Notes under the pieces: model-generated | What the model was told of the DNA's origin: nothing | Database searches by the model: none | Seen by the model: only the letters and a program-made list of their open reading frames with translations | Made by a program: the position numbers and the translations under genes | Assembly (NCBI GenBank): GCA_035500455.1 | Contig: DATJXG010000294.1 | Coordinates: 1 to 17,818, forward strand | Source of the DNA: DATJXG01 sp035500455 | GTDB taxonomy: Bacteria; Acidobacteriota; Terriglobia; Terriglobales; Acidobacteriaceae | DNA: 17,818 nucleotides | Direction: 5' to 3' | In this document: in pieces, positions 1 through 7,642 of the stretch | Numbering within the stretch: the stretch's first letter is position 1 | How the letters are laid out: every line of letters starts with the position of its first letter

Positions 1-399
1 ATCGTGCTGCAAGCTGTGGGTTTGACCTTCGGCACGCTGGTGGCGTTGCTGCTGGCTTACCGTTCAGGATTTATCCGCGCCACCGAGAATTTCAAGCTGG
101 GGGTCGTGGCGGCCACGGGCGGCATTGCGCTGCTTTACCTGGTGGAGTTTGGACTGGGCTTCTTCGGTATTCACTTCGCGGCCATCAATGGCTCAGGAGG
201 CATCGGAATCGGATTCAGCATCGTAGTGGTGATCATTGCCGCGCTGAACCTGGTGCTCGACTTCGACTTTATCGAAAACGGCGCCCGCTCCGGCGCGCCC
301 AAGTATATGGAGTGGTACGCCGCCTTCGGGCTGATGGTGACGCTGATCTGGCTGTACCTGGAGATTCTGCGGCTGCTGGCAAAATCACGCCGCCGCTAA
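1..399 (+). CDS. Bax inhibitor-1/YccA-like membrane protein, C-terminal part
   Basis: The reading frame is open from the first base and ends at TAA 397-399, so the true start lies outside the window; the GTG at 4 is only the first possible start inside it. The 132 visible codons are very hydrophobic, with about four membrane segments. The last part, FDFIENGARSGAPKYMEWY followed by a hydrophobic helix ending LEILRLL, is the typical C-terminus of bacterial Bax-inhibitor-1/YccA-like proteins (the DFDFIE...G...P.YMEWY pattern). These are integral membrane proteins; animal relatives leak calcium, but the bacterial role is poorly defined. A Lys/Arg-rich tail (KSRRR) follows the final helix and should face the cytoplasm. 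The next gene starts 55 bp downstream on the same strand. The family call rests on the C-terminal pattern alone. Confidence 0.8.
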   Translation: MVLQAVGLTFGTLVALLLAYRSGFIRATENFKLGVVAATGGIALLYLVEFGLGFFGIHFAAINGSGGIGIGFSIVVVIIAALNLVLDFDFIENGARSGAPKYMEWYAAFGLMVTLIWLYLEILRLLAKSRRR

Positions 400-454
400 G
401 TTTCCGGAACACGAGCTTTGGCTGTTGACATTTATTCCGTAGAACGGGGGCCGA

Positions 455-805
455 ATGCTAAGACTCCTGGTGAATTGGATCCTCAGCGCGCTTGCGGTGT
501 GGATCGTCTCCCGCCTGGTACCCGGATTTGTCGTGACCGGACCTGAGGCCGCGCTGATTGCGGCGTTCGTCATCGGTCTGGTGAATGCGACCTTGGGATT
601 CGTGCTCAAGATTCTGACTTTTCCGCTCACCGTTCTGACGCTGGGCATTTTCTGGCTGGTGATCAATGCGCTGATGCTGGAACTGGCGTCGGCTTTGGTG
701 CCCGGATTCCGCATCACCGGGTTTTGGGCTGCGTTCTGGGGCGCCATTGTGCTCAGCCTAGTCAACATGCTGTTTCGGGCGCTGGTTCGGACCGAGCGTA
801 AATAG
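455..805 (+). CDS. YvlD/phage holin family 4 small membrane protein
   Basis: The 116-aa product has four hydrophobic segments (about residues 3-20, 29-50, 57-78 and 88-110) separated by short loops. It carries family landmarks: an N-terminal LVNWILSALAVWIVSRLVPG, a central GLVNATLGFVLKILTFPLTV, and a late GAIVLSLVNMLFR. This matches the Phage_holin_4_2/YvlD family, which is widespread in bacterial chromosomes and is not evidence of a prophage here. The function is unknown; Bacillus YvlD belongs to an envelope-stress operon. The ATG follows a G-rich stretch (cgggggccga) that may serve as the ribosome binding site. The gene ends convergently with the FGE-like gene, and a strong hairpin lies between them. 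Confidence 0.85.
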   Translation: MLRLLVNWILSALAVWIVSRLVPGFVVTGPEAALIAAFVIGLVNATLGFVLKILTFPLTVLTLGIFWLVINALMLELASALVPGFRITGFWAAFWGAIVLSLVNMLFRALVRTERK

Positions 806-819
806 CACAGCCCGTTTAG

Positions 820-839
820 GGACGGGGCTTGCCCCGTCC
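820..839. terminator. Perfect 9-bp hairpin between convergent genes
   Basis: GGACGGGGC and GCCCCGTCC form a perfect stem around two T bases, 15 bp after the holin-family stop and 56 bp before the end of the opposite-strand FGE-like gene. There is no T-tract on either side, so this is not a textbook intrinsic terminator. Its place between convergent genes makes a bidirectional stop or mRNA-end stabiliser likely. It could also be another dispersed palindromic repeat, since several families occur in this window. Confidence 0.5.
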
Positions 840-894
840 ATCCGAGCGTTGCGAGGCCACTCCACTCTAGCTGTGGACGCTCCTGGTTGTGTCT

Positions 895-1635
895 TCACGG
901 CTTATCTCTCGGGCTCGCAATGCTGCACGCTACCCGGAACCCATAGTCCGCATACTGGAACTCCGGCGGAATGCTCGAGCGAGCCGAGCAGCGGGAAATC
1001 TTAATGTGATGGCGCCACGAACCTCCGCGCGAGGCGCGCCGCTGGCCGGACTCCGGCCCGCGCGGATTACTCTCGGGAGAAACCGCGTAGTAGTCCGGCT
1101 GATACCAATCGCTGCACCATTCGTGAACATTCTCACAGATGTCGTATAGGCCGAAGGCGTTGGGAGCATAGCGCGCCACCGGCTCCGGCCCGGTCTGCCA
1201 GCGCGCGGCATAGTCCGGCCGGGATTGCGGTGAATCGTTCCCCCAGGGAAAGAGTGCATTCTCTATCCCGCCACGGGCGGCGCGCTCCCACTCCGCTTCC
1301 GTGGGAAGGCGGTATTGCTGGCCGGTTTCGGCACAGAGCCATTCACAGTACTTGGCGGCTTCGAACCAGGAGACGGCCACCACCGGCTGATCGGGAGCGT
1401 CGAAATTTGCCTGCTTCCAGAACGGTTGGGGCTGTGCGCCGGTCGACGCAAGAAACCTGGCATAGTCCGCATTCGTTACCTGGCGCGCCGCAACATAAAA
1501 CGCGTCGATCCAGACGCGATGGACGGGTTTTTCATTATCCTGGCCCCGATCAGATCCCATGAGGAACCAGCCTTCGGGAATGGCGACGAGGCTAGGTTCA
1601 AGCGGATTCACAGAGTTGCGAGCCAAGGAGGACAT
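895..1635 (-). CDS. FGE-sulfatase domain protein lacking the catalytic Cys pair
   Basis: The 246-aa product covers one formylglycine-generating-enzyme (SUMF1/FGE) domain with the family landmarks in order: IPEGWFLMGSD (19-29), VTNADYARFL (53-62), PVVAVSWFEAAKYCEWL (84-100), YRLPTEAEWERAARGG (108-123), FPWG (129-132), GLYDICENVHEWCSDWY (162-178), RASRGGSW (200-207) and YGFRVA (231-236). True FGEs carry two redox-active Cys between GGS[WY] and the RCAARS-like motif. Here that stretch reads GGSWRHHIKISRCSARS, with only the last, non-catalytic Cys. It is therefore unlikely to make formylglycine. Many such domains act in other oxidations or as carbohydrate/peptide-binding modules. There is no signal peptide. 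The start at 1635 has no clear ribosome binding site and could shift inward. It is the last gene of a five-gene minus-strand run, 121 bp after the ThiE-like gene, with a repeat between them. Confidence 0.85.
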   Translation of the reverse strand: MSSLARNSVNPLEPSLVAIPEGWFLMGSDRGQDNEKPVHRVWIDAFYVAARQVTNADYARFLASTGAQPQPFWKQANFDAPDQPVVAVSWFEAAKYCEWLCAETGQQYRLPTEAEWERAARGGIENALFPWGNDSPQSRPDYAARWQTGPEPVARYAPNAFGLYDICENVHEWCSDWYQPDYYAVSPESNPRGPESGQRRASRGGSWRHHIKISRCSARSSIPPEFQYADYGFRVACSIASPRDKP

Positions 1636-1670
1636 TGTCGGTTTGAGAATAATCCATCCGGGTTTGGGTG

Positions 1671-1744
1671 TTCTTTGCGATCGTTGTGCTCTTTGCGATC
1701 TTTGCGGTTAATCAATCACCGCAAAGGACGCAAAGAACGCAAAG
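1671..1744. repeat. CTTTGCGNN inverted repeat, copy 1
   Basis: The left arm holds several CTTTGCG units (TCTTTGCGATCTTTGCGGT at 1690-1708, with a looser unit from 1672). The right arm, ACCGCAAAGGACGCAAAG (1718-1735) plus AACGCAAAG (1736-1744), is its reverse complement built from three 9-nt units. The element fills the spacer between the FGE-like and ThiE-like genes. Two further copies lie at 11959-12022 and 14523-14587. The 9-nt periodicity and dispersed intergenic placement suggest a REP-like or miniature mobile repeat. No protein is encoded. Confidence 0.85.
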
Positions 1745-1756
1745 TACTGCAGATGT

Positions 1757-2395
1757 TCATGGGGCTAAAGCTGTGACCACTCGCCGAACGTCGTCTTCCT
1801 GGAATAGGCGTATGCCTGCTACCCCGGCGGCGCCGGCACCGGTGCAACGCCTGGCGTTGTCCGTGGTCACACCACCCAGAGCGATCACCGCGATTCCCTG
1901 TCGGCAGGCCGCGGATAGTGCGTCGATTCCCGCGGGTACGGACCCTTGCTTCTCGAACACGGGCGCGAAAACCGCAAAGTCCGCGCCTCCGGCCGCCTGC
2001 GCCACCTCGGCAACGGTATGGCACGAAGCGGTGATGATTGGTGTGGTTGTTGCACCGCGGCATTTTCCCCAGATGGCGCGCACCTGCACCGGCAAAAGAT
2101 CGCCAGCAGGAAGGTGAACTCCATCTGCACCGATGGCCAATGCCACATCGGTGCGAGAGTTGATCAGCAGGCGGGTTCGCGGTGTGCCCGCTTCGCTGAT
2201 TGAGGTATCGCGAATCAGTCGAACGGCCGCGGAGCCGAGTTCGGCCAGGTCGCGGGCGGGAAGGTCCTTTTCCCGCAGCTGGATAAAATCGACCCCCGCC
2301 TGCGCGGCTTCGCCGATTTTCTCCAGCAAACGCCGGCGGCGGGCTGGCTCATCTCCGGGGAATTGGGCGCGGTCGGTGATGTAGTAAAGAACCAC
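1757..2395 (-). CDS. thiE: Thiamine-phosphate synthase (ThiE/TenI family)
   Basis: The 212-aa product is a TIM-barrel protein of the ThiE/TenI family. ThiE joins HMP-pyrophosphate and thiazole phosphate to make thiamine phosphate. Visible motifs are YYITDR (4-9), DFIQLREKDLPAR (36-48, phosphate/substrate-binding strand), LLINSRTDVALAIGADGVHLP (77-97), ASCHT (123-127), FAPVFEKQGS (143-152), VIALGGVT (170-177) and GVAGIRLFQ (191-199). The length is normal for ThiE. Two places are unusual: NSRTD replaces the common NDR.D, and HLPAGDL replaces HLGQ.D. A TenI-like or divergent ThiE role is therefore possible. The start is GTG at 2395 with no strong ribosome binding site. No other thiamine gene is nearby. 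It lies 66 bp downstream of the LOG-family gene. Confidence 0.85.
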   Translation of the reverse strand: MVLYYITDRAQFPGDEPARRRRLLEKIGEAAQAGVDFIQLREKDLPARDLAELGSAAVRLIRDTSISEAGTPRTRLLINSRTDVALAIGADGVHLPAGDLLPVQVRAIWGKCRGATTTPIITASCHTVAEVAQAAGGADFAVFAPVFEKQGSVPAGIDALSAACRQGIAVIALGGVTTDNARRCTGAGAAGVAGIRLFQEDDVRRVVTALAP

Positions 2396-2461
2396 TGAGC
2401 ATCAACCGTAAGTGCTTATCGTGGAGTTTCGGCCGAGCAGGGAAAAAAACCTGCGGGGATG

Positions 2462-3331
2462 TTATGGATTCGTCTTGGCGATTTCGGGCACTGCCTGCTC
2501 GGCGCGCTTAGGTTGCGGCTCCAGGTGATACCGGGTCAGGCCATCGCGCAGGATCTCAAAACCCTCTTCCGGCGAGTCCACGATGCGGAACAACTCCAGG
2601 TCGGCGGCAGCGATGGTGCCTGCCTCCGCCATCGCCTGAAAATTGATGACTCGTTTCCAATACTCGCTGCCGTAGATCACCACCAGGATCTTCTTGGCCA
2701 GCTTTTCGGTTTGGGCGAGAGTGAGGATTTCGAAAAGCTCGTCCAGCGTGCCGAAGCCGCCGGGGAAAATCACCAGCGCCTTCGCCAGATACGCGAACCA
2801 GAACTTCCGCATGAAGAAATAGTGGAATTCAAAGTTGAGGGCTGGAGTAACGTAGGGATTGGGAGACTGCTCAAACGGCAGGTTGATGTTCAGTCCGATA
2901 GTTTTTCCGCCGGCTTCTTTCGCACCCAGGTTGGCGGCTTCCATCACACCGGGTCCGCCACCGGTCGTAACTACGAAACGGCGCCGCCGGGCGGGAATCT
3001 GTAAGGACCATTCCGTCAGCAGGTAGGCGAGCCGGCGCGCGTCTTCGTAGTAGCGGGACATATCCACACCGGCCACAGCGTGAGCGCGGATGCTTTCATC
3101 GCCGCCGGGCGGCAGATTGGCCTCAACTTCGCGCAGGCGTTTTTCCGCCTCCGTCCTGCTATGAAAGCGGGCCGACCCGAAAAACACGACCGTGTCCTGG
3201 ATCTGCTCGCGGCGAAAGCGGGCCAGCGGCTCCATGTACTCCGACATCAGGCGAATCAGGCGGCCATCGGGGCTGCTGAGGAACGGTTCATTTTGGTAGG
3301 CAAGCGGCGCGGACTTGATCTTTTCACTCAT
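2462..3331 (-). CDS. LOG-family (TIGR00730-like) nucleotide 5'-monophosphate hydrolase
   Basis: The 289-aa product has the two signature motifs of the LOG ('lysine decarboxylase-like') Rossmann family: GGGPGVMEAAN (124-134) and PGGFGTLDELFE (190-201). The first binds nucleotide phosphate and the second carries the catalytic Glu. FMRKFWFA (173-180) fits the conserved Arg-Lys region. Family members cleave the N-glycosidic bond of nucleoside monophosphates (cytokinin-activating LOG in plants, PpnN-type enzymes in bacteria); they do not decarboxylate lysine, despite old annotations. An N-terminal extension of about 45 residues precedes the Rossmann core (VVFFGSARF, 48-56), so it is of the longer type. 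It sits in the minus-strand gene run, 88 bp after the small membrane protein. No obvious ribosome binding site precedes the ATG. The substrate cannot be told from the sequence. Confidence 0.88.
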   Translation of the reverse strand: MSEKIKSAPLAYQNEPFLSSPDGRLIRLMSEYMEPLARFRREQIQDTVVFFGSARFHSRTEAEKRLREVEANLPPGGDESIRAHAVAGVDMSRYYEDARRLAYLLTEWSLQIPARRRRFVVTTGGGPGVMEAANLGAKEAGGKTIGLNINLPFEQSPNPYVTPALNFEFHYFFMRKFWFAYLAKALVIFPGGFGTLDELFEILTLAQTEKLAKKILVVIYGSEYWKRVINFQAMAEAGTIAAADLELFRIVDSPEEGFEILRDGLTRYHLEPQPKRAEQAVPEIAKTNP

Positions 3332-3345
3332 GTCGGGGCATCGTT

Positions 3346-3361
3346 CGCCCCACTTGGGGCG
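3346..3361. promoter_or_regulatory. Hairpin in the spacer before the LOG-family gene
   Basis: CGCCCC and GGGGCG form a 6-bp stem around ACTT, 15 bp upstream of the LOG-family start. A second possible pairing uses the nearby GGGGC at 3335-3339. No T-tract follows on the minus strand, so this may be a leader structure or weak attenuator rather than a terminator. The function is not established. Confidence 0.25.
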
Positions 3362-3419
3362 GGAGAATACTCAGAATATCAAGAGAGACGGCCGGCCAGA
3401 CATCAAACCGTGCCGAACG

Positions 3420-3809
3420 TCAGTCTTCCGGGCCTTCGTGATAGTGCAACGCCTCCCAGAAGCCGATCCAGATATCAATCACTCCCAGGCCGCTGCAGAC
3501 GCCGCGGAAAAATGCGCTCGCGACCACCGCCCGCAGTTCCGGATAGCGGAAAAGGAAGTAATTGTCCGTCCACTCCGCGCGCCAGGGAAAAATCACCAGC
3601 ACAACTCCGGCGCTGGCACAGGCAAAGACGAATATCAGCACTCCAATGCGGTGTACCCAGAGCCGAAGGCCGCGCAGGACGCCCTGATTCGGCACCTCGG
3701 GAGGCTCTTCAAGCGCTGTCGGCGAACGGCTCCCACCTTGGCCCACGACCGGCCCGGTTGGCGATGCGGAAGGAATTTCGCGCGATGGTGCGTTGGGATC
3801 GTCAGTCAA
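3420..3809 (-). CDS. Small membrane protein of unknown function
   Basis: I do not recognise a named family. The 129-aa product has a polar, Pro/Ser-rich N-terminus (1-45), a membrane helix at about 53-74 (IGVLIFVFACASAGVVLVIF), an amphipathic WRAEWTDNYFLFRYPELR stretch, and a second hydrophobic segment at about 95-119. It ends in an acidic EGPED tail. The start is TTG at 3809: no ATG or GTG is in frame downstream of the preceding stop, and AGGGTG about eight bases upstream is a fair ribosome binding site. The frame is the same as that of the TPR gene, whose TAG (3855-3857) lies only 45 bp upstream, so translation may be coupled. The Trp/Tyr-rich conserved-looking C-terminal half argues for a real gene. 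Confidence 0.75.
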   Translation of the reverse strand: MTDDPNAPSREIPSASPTGPVVGQGGSRSPTALEEPPEVPNQGVLRGLRLWVHRIGVLIFVFACASAGVVLVIFPWRAEWTDNYFLFRYPELRAVVASAFFRGVCSGLGVIDIWIGFWEALHYHEGPED

Positions 3810-3854
3810 ATAGAGCGCACCCTGGCTGTCAGATAAAATGCCATCCGACTCATT

Positions 3855-6800
3855 CTACGACCTCAGGGTGCGAATGCGCTCGGCAACATCACGGTAGTCG
3901 ATATTGCTGCCGTAAACTTCCATGAAGTGGTTGAGAGCAGCGTTCTTGTTCTGCGCCGCCTCGTAGGAAGATCCCAGTTCATAGTGCAGGGCCATGGAAG
4001 TATCGCCATCGAGATTGGGTAGATGCAGGGCCCTCTCATACCAGCGGATGGCGGCTTCAGGAATTCCTTTGTCGAGGAAGCACTGCGCCAGCCAGGTATA
4101 AGCCTGGATGGTGTGAGCGAAGGGATGGCCATGCTCGATGGCCTGGCAAACTTTCTGCAATTCGCTGATAGCTTCATCCAGCAGCCCCATCTCGCGGAAG
4201 GCCACGCCCAGGTTGTAATGGGTCTCGGGATCTTCCCCGGTGGCCGTGGCGGCGTCTTCGTTCAGCTCATGCTTGAGTTCGGTGAACATGTCCGCCAGAT
4301 CCACGCCCGGAGATTCAAGCGGAGAAGCTGGCGCGGGCGCCGCCGCTGCGCCTTGCGCTGCGGACTTCGGCGCAGGCTGGCGGGCAGGGGCCGCCGCCGC
4401 AGCGGCTCCGGATGTGCCAATTACCGGCCGAGGTAGGGCCACGCTCGGCGGCGCCGTCTTGGGCGAGGCCGGGCCTGCCGCTGGGTCCAGAAAGCTATCG
4501 CCGAGCGAGGTCTCGAGATCGGCCACGAACTCGCCCAGGATGCCCGCGCCCAACGATTCGGAAGCGGCGTCCGCATGTTGCACGGGCTGCGGAGGCACGC
4601 CAAACTCGGGGACTGCCGCCGGAGAAGCCGAACGCCTACCCGCTAAGCCAGGGAATGCCGCCGAAACGGCCTCGCTCTCGGAAGAAGACTCGTCAGCCAC
4701 GACCTCGATCTCTTCTGCTACCGCTTCGCTGCCGGTGCCCTGGGCGGCTTGCCGCTCGGCTGCTTCCAATTCGTTGCGCAACGCCGAGAGGATTGCCGGA
4801 CCTGCTCCCATTTGCCGCAGCTTGGTAAGCGCGGAGTGGGCCTGCTCCAGCATCGAGTGCCGGAGGTAAAAACGAACCTCCGAAGCAGTTTCGGCGATGG
4901 TCTCCGAATCTGCTGCCGCGGCGCCTTTTGGCTTCGCCTTGGATTCGATTCCAGCTGGAGCAGTAGCGGCCGTCCCGGAAGCATCCGCTGTTGCCCCTTC
5001 CCACTCTTCCGAAAGATCAATCTCAGCCGCTGCGGCAGGCTCCGGTGTAACTTCCTCCGGGGCTGGAGCCGAAGCCTTCAGCGAGGCTGCCACCGGGGCA
5101 TGCCAGAAGAGGCCGGATCTCCTCGGCGGCGTGGGTGTCGACGCCGGCGGAGCGACGGGAGCTTCAGCGGACCCTGCGGCGGAATCGACCGCGGCAGGCG
5201 TTTCAGAGATAGCTTCTGTGAGTTGTGCCGGTGCAGCCTCCTGGGAAAACGCCGCAGACGGAACGATCGGCATCTCAATCTTGATTTCCTGCGGTGGTGG
5301 TGGCGCCTCGACGTGAGCGGCCCGGTCTTCGTAACGCTTGGCCAGTTCCCCGTAGCGAGTGGCTTCCTCGGGATAGCCTGCTTCACCGTAAACGTCCTCT
5401 AAAACCCGGCAGCTGGCCGCTGCCTCCGCGAACTGGCTGAGGCGGGTGTGCAGCGCCGCCAGCCGCTGGTTCAGGCGTGCGTCTTTGGGAGCGCGTGGCA
5501 GAGCGGCAAGCAGCGGATCCAGAGCCTTGGAAGGCATGTTGTAGGAGACGAACAATTCGGCGTCGGTCAGCGCAGCGCGCACCGTCAGCGCCACATCATG
5601 AGGATGGCGTTGCTCCAGGAAAGGAGCGGTAGCTTCCAGTTCCTCCGCCAGCCCGACCCCTTCCTCCGCCGTGATCAGTCCTCCTCCGGGCGGGGTCTTC
5701 CCCAGGCGGGTTATTACTTGCTGGTAATTGTGGGCGTGCAACTGGTTCTGTGGCTCGAGTTGGGTGAGCCTGAGATAGTAATCGCGGGCTTTCTCCAACT
5801 CTCCGGACTGCACATACGCATGCGCCAGCAACTCGTACAACTCGGTGATGTGGGTTTGCTCCCCCGCCTTTTGCAGCAGGGCCAGCAGGGTTTCGAGCGC
5901 GGTGGAGTTTTCCCGCACGTGGCCGATAATGCTGTGCAGGCTCTCCAGCACCTTGGCGGAGTCGCTCGCCAGCAGGCGGTCGGAGTAATCCTGGTAAATC
6001 TGCAGCCCGTCCTCAAAGCGATCGGCATCGAGCAACGCCTGGGCATAGCCGAAAACCGCCGAAAGGTCGCTGTGGACCGAAGCCAGCTTGGCCGCCAGGG
6101 TGCCGGCGTCGGGAATGCGGCCGGTTTTGAGATATGCCTGGAACAGGGTATGTAAACCCTCGGTGTGATTGTCGAGGTCGGCGACTTTCTCCAGATCGCG
6201 AATTGCCTCCGTCAGGTTTCCGGAATCGTAAGCCAGCCGCCCGCGCAACAAGAGCGCGCTGCTGTTCTTGGGATCGAGGGTCAGCATGCGCTCCACGATT
6301 TCGCTGGCCGCTCCCAAAGCTCCGCGGGCGCGCAGACTTTCTGCCGCCGTCGAGAAGATTTCCCAGGCCTCGTTCTTCTTCCCCAGGCGCATGTAAACTT
6401 CCGCCAGCCGCATGCGCATGGCCACGTTTTCGGGATCCATCTCCAGCGTCTTTTGGAAGATGCGTACGGCCTGGTCGAGCGCACCGGCGCGCAGAAATTC
6501 GTCCGCCACTTGTAAATACTGGGCACGGGCGTCATTGAACAGACCCTGCTGCGTGTACAGCTCCGCCAGGCGCAAAACTCCCTCGGGCGAAGTCTTGAGC
6601 TTGGTGAGCTTCTTGTACATGGCGATGGCTTTGACCGTGAATCCCTGCCCGGCATACGCATCGCCCACGTTCTTGAAGCACTGGATGGCGTTGTCGATTT
6701 GGCCGAGGCGGGAATACAGGTCGCCCACCGTGTTCATCACCGTCAGGTCCTTGGGGTCGGCCTTCAGGATCTTTTCATACTCGTTGATAGCGTTCTGCAA

Positions 6801-6872
6801 TTTGCCCTGTTGGACAAATTTCTCCGCCACGCTGAGAGTCTTCTGTTTGTTGAACCCGAACCCGAACGCCAT
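3855..6872 (-). CDS. Large tetratricopeptide-repeat protein with Ala/Pro-rich linker
   Basis: The 1005-aa product has three parts. Residues 1 to about 520 hold many tandem TPR-like helical pairs, for example KLQNAINEYEKILKADPKD, then QIDNAIQCFKNVGDAYAG, then ALDQAVRIFQKTLEMDPEN. Residues of about 520 to 880 form a low-complexity Ala/Pro/Glu linker with one helical island (SEVRFYLRHSMLEQAHSAL). Residues 885-1005 hold a C-terminal TPR block (ETHYNLGVAFREMGLLDEAI and on). I chose the ATG at 6872 rather than the one 17 codons upstream because GGAG lies 11 bases before it and MAFGFGF...SVAEKFVQ begins the repeat domain; the upstream codons give an odd Arg/Cys-rich leader. There is no signal peptide, so it is a cytoplasmic scaffold. 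The partner is unknown. It heads the minus-strand gene run. Confidence 0.88.
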   Translation of the reverse strand: MAFGFGFNKQKTLSVAEKFVQQGKLQNAINEYEKILKADPKDLTVMNTVGDLYSRLGQIDNAIQCFKNVGDAYAGQGFTVKAIAMYKKLTKLKTSPEGVLRLAELYTQQGLFNDARAQYLQVADEFLRAGALDQAVRIFQKTLEMDPENVAMRMRLAEVYMRLGKKNEAWEIFSTAAESLRARGALGAASEIVERMLTLDPKNSSALLLRGRLAYDSGNLTEAIRDLEKVADLDNHTEGLHTLFQAYLKTGRIPDAGTLAAKLASVHSDLSAVFGYAQALLDADRFEDGLQIYQDYSDRLLASDSAKVLESLHSIIGHVRENSTALETLLALLQKAGEQTHITELYELLAHAYVQSGELEKARDYYLRLTQLEPQNQLHAHNYQQVITRLGKTPPGGGLITAEEGVGLAEELEATAPFLEQRHPHDVALTVRAALTDAELFVSYNMPSKALDPLLAALPRAPKDARLNQRLAALHTRLSQFAEAAASCRVLEDVYGEAGYPEEATRYGELAKRYEDRAAHVEAPPPPQEIKIEMPIVPSAAFSQEAAPAQLTEAISETPAAVDSAAGSAEAPVAPPASTPTPPRRSGLFWHAPVAASLKASAPAPEEVTPEPAAAAEIDLSEEWEGATADASGTAATAPAGIESKAKPKGAAAADSETIAETASEVRFYLRHSMLEQAHSALTKLRQMGAGPAILSALRNELEAAERQAAQGTGSEAVAEEIEVVADESSSESEAVSAAFPGLAGRRSASPAAVPEFGVPPQPVQHADAASESLGAGILGEFVADLETSLGDSFLDPAAGPASPKTAPPSVALPRPVIGTSGAAAAAAPARQPAPKSAAQGAAAAPAPASPLESPGVDLADMFTELKHELNEDAATATGEDPETHYNLGVAFREMGLLDEAISELQKVCQAIEHGHPFAHTIQAYTWLAQCFLDKGIPEAAIRWYERALHLPNLDGDTSMALHYELGSSYEAAQNKNAALNHFMEVYGSNIDYRDVAERIRTLRS

Positions 6873-7189
6873 AAAGTTGCAGACTCCGGTTTTGCATCTT
6901 CCCCGGCCGCGCGGGGCTTGCACTTAAATCAGCGGCAGGATTTGACCGTCGCACCGGCGATTAGGACGATGCACGATGGTGGTCTTTGGGACAGGCCAAT
7001 TGTAAGGCGTAGGACACCAGGAAGCATGGTTACCAAGGGTTACCAGAAGGGAGTGTACGATTGAGTTACTTGGGGAACCAAGGCTGGCAAGGGTATGTGG
7101 GTCGGGTAGCGCCGGCCTCCCGGCGGCAGAGCTGAGGCTCGATTCCCGATGCGGTCCGTATGATCTAAGAGACCACGAACACCATAGCC
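6873..7189. other. 317-bp divergent spacer between TPR and ACT genes
   Basis: This region must hold the promoters of two divergently transcribed units. Three things are visible. A G/C-rich hairpin (ccccg...cgggg, about 6901-6916) lies in the TPR leader. Two direct copies of GGTTACCA (7028-7035 and 7038-7045) are spaced exactly 10 bp, one helical turn. A repeat-like GC hairpin lies at 7106-7127. I cannot assign -35/-10 boxes with confidence on either strand. The short frames crossing it look like noise. Confidence 0.5.
7106..7127. repeat. GTAGCGCCGGC-type hairpin, lone arm
   Basis: GTAGCGCCGGCCTCCC followed by GGCGGC has a GCCG/CGGC core. It resembles the left arm of the element embedded in imuB (16654-16675, GTAGCGCCTGCGTCCC). 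No matching right arm is seen before the ACT gene, so this is a solo or decayed copy. Confidence 0.5.
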
Positions 7190-7582
7190 ATGCAGAATCA
7201 TCAACTCAAATTCCGCCGACTCGACGGGCGTTTCGCCGTATGCCGATTGCCTGCCGACGCCAAATTTCCCGAATGGGCGCTGGTTGGTGCCTTTACTTCG
7301 GTGACCCGAAGCGCGGATGAGTTTTCCATCGTTTGCCTCGAAAGCGGCGTCCCGCCTGACGTACAGGCCGAGCGGCCGTGGGTTGGATTCAAGCTCGAAG
7401 GCCCATTTCCTTTTTCGCAGACCGGCATTCTCGCTTCCTTCATCAGCCCACTGGCTGAAAGCGCAGTGCCCATATTCGCCCTTTCCACGTACGACACCGA
7501 CTACGTCCTCGTGAAGGAAGGGTACGCCGGAGTGGCGTTGTCCGCGCTCCAGGCCGCCGGACATCAACTGCTGGGCGGCTGA
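7190..7582 (+). CDS. ACT-domain protein (CASTOR/ACT_7-like)
   Basis: The 130-aa product fits the two-ACT-fold proteins often annotated 'ACT domain-containing', related to aspartokinase regulatory domains and CASTOR. Landmarks are RRLDGRFAVCRLPADAKFPEW (9-29), FTSVTRSADEFSIVC (35-49), WVGFKLEGPFPFSQTGILASFISPLAESAVPIFALSTYDTDYVLV (64-108) and a final amphipathic helix. The segment TGIL...PL...VPIF..STYDTDYVLV is the ligand-binding ACT half. Proteins of this kind probably sense an amino acid, but the ligand is unknown. The length is normal and there is no signal peptide. The ribosome binding site is weak. The transglycosylase gene starts 60 bp downstream and may share the transcript, with no obvious functional link. 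Confidence 0.88.
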   Translation: MQNHQLKFRRLDGRFAVCRLPADAKFPEWALVGAFTSVTRSADEFSIVCLESGVPPDVQAERPWVGFKLEGPFPFSQTGILASFISPLAESAVPIFALSTYDTDYVLVKEGYAGVALSALQAAGHQLLGG

Positions 7583-7642
7583 CTGTGGTGCGGCGGGAAA
7601 CGTTTTGTCCCCGCGAAGTGTCTAATCCAACAGAGGTGGTTC

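Noticed and set aside
455..805. Prophage remnant suggested by the holin-family protein
   Set aside because: The YvlD/phage-holin-4 family is a common chromosomal membrane protein, and no other phage gene is nearby.
2396..2461. Terminator between the LOG and ThiE-like genes (GCAGG, T7, CCCTGC)
   Set aside because: The T-run is in the loop rather than after the stem on the minus strand, so it lacks intrinsic-terminator form.
3080..3925. 281-codon plus-strand frame opposite the LOG-family and small membrane protein genes
   Set aside because: It is antisense to genes with clear family motifs, is Arg/Ser/Pro-rich and has no recognisable domain: a high-GC shadow.
4240..6155. Several long plus-strand frames (up to 235 codons) opposite the TPR gene
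   Set aside because: The TPR protein has a continuous, repeat-bearing 1005-aa frame; the opposite frames are low-complexity mirror products of its Ala/Pro linker and helices.
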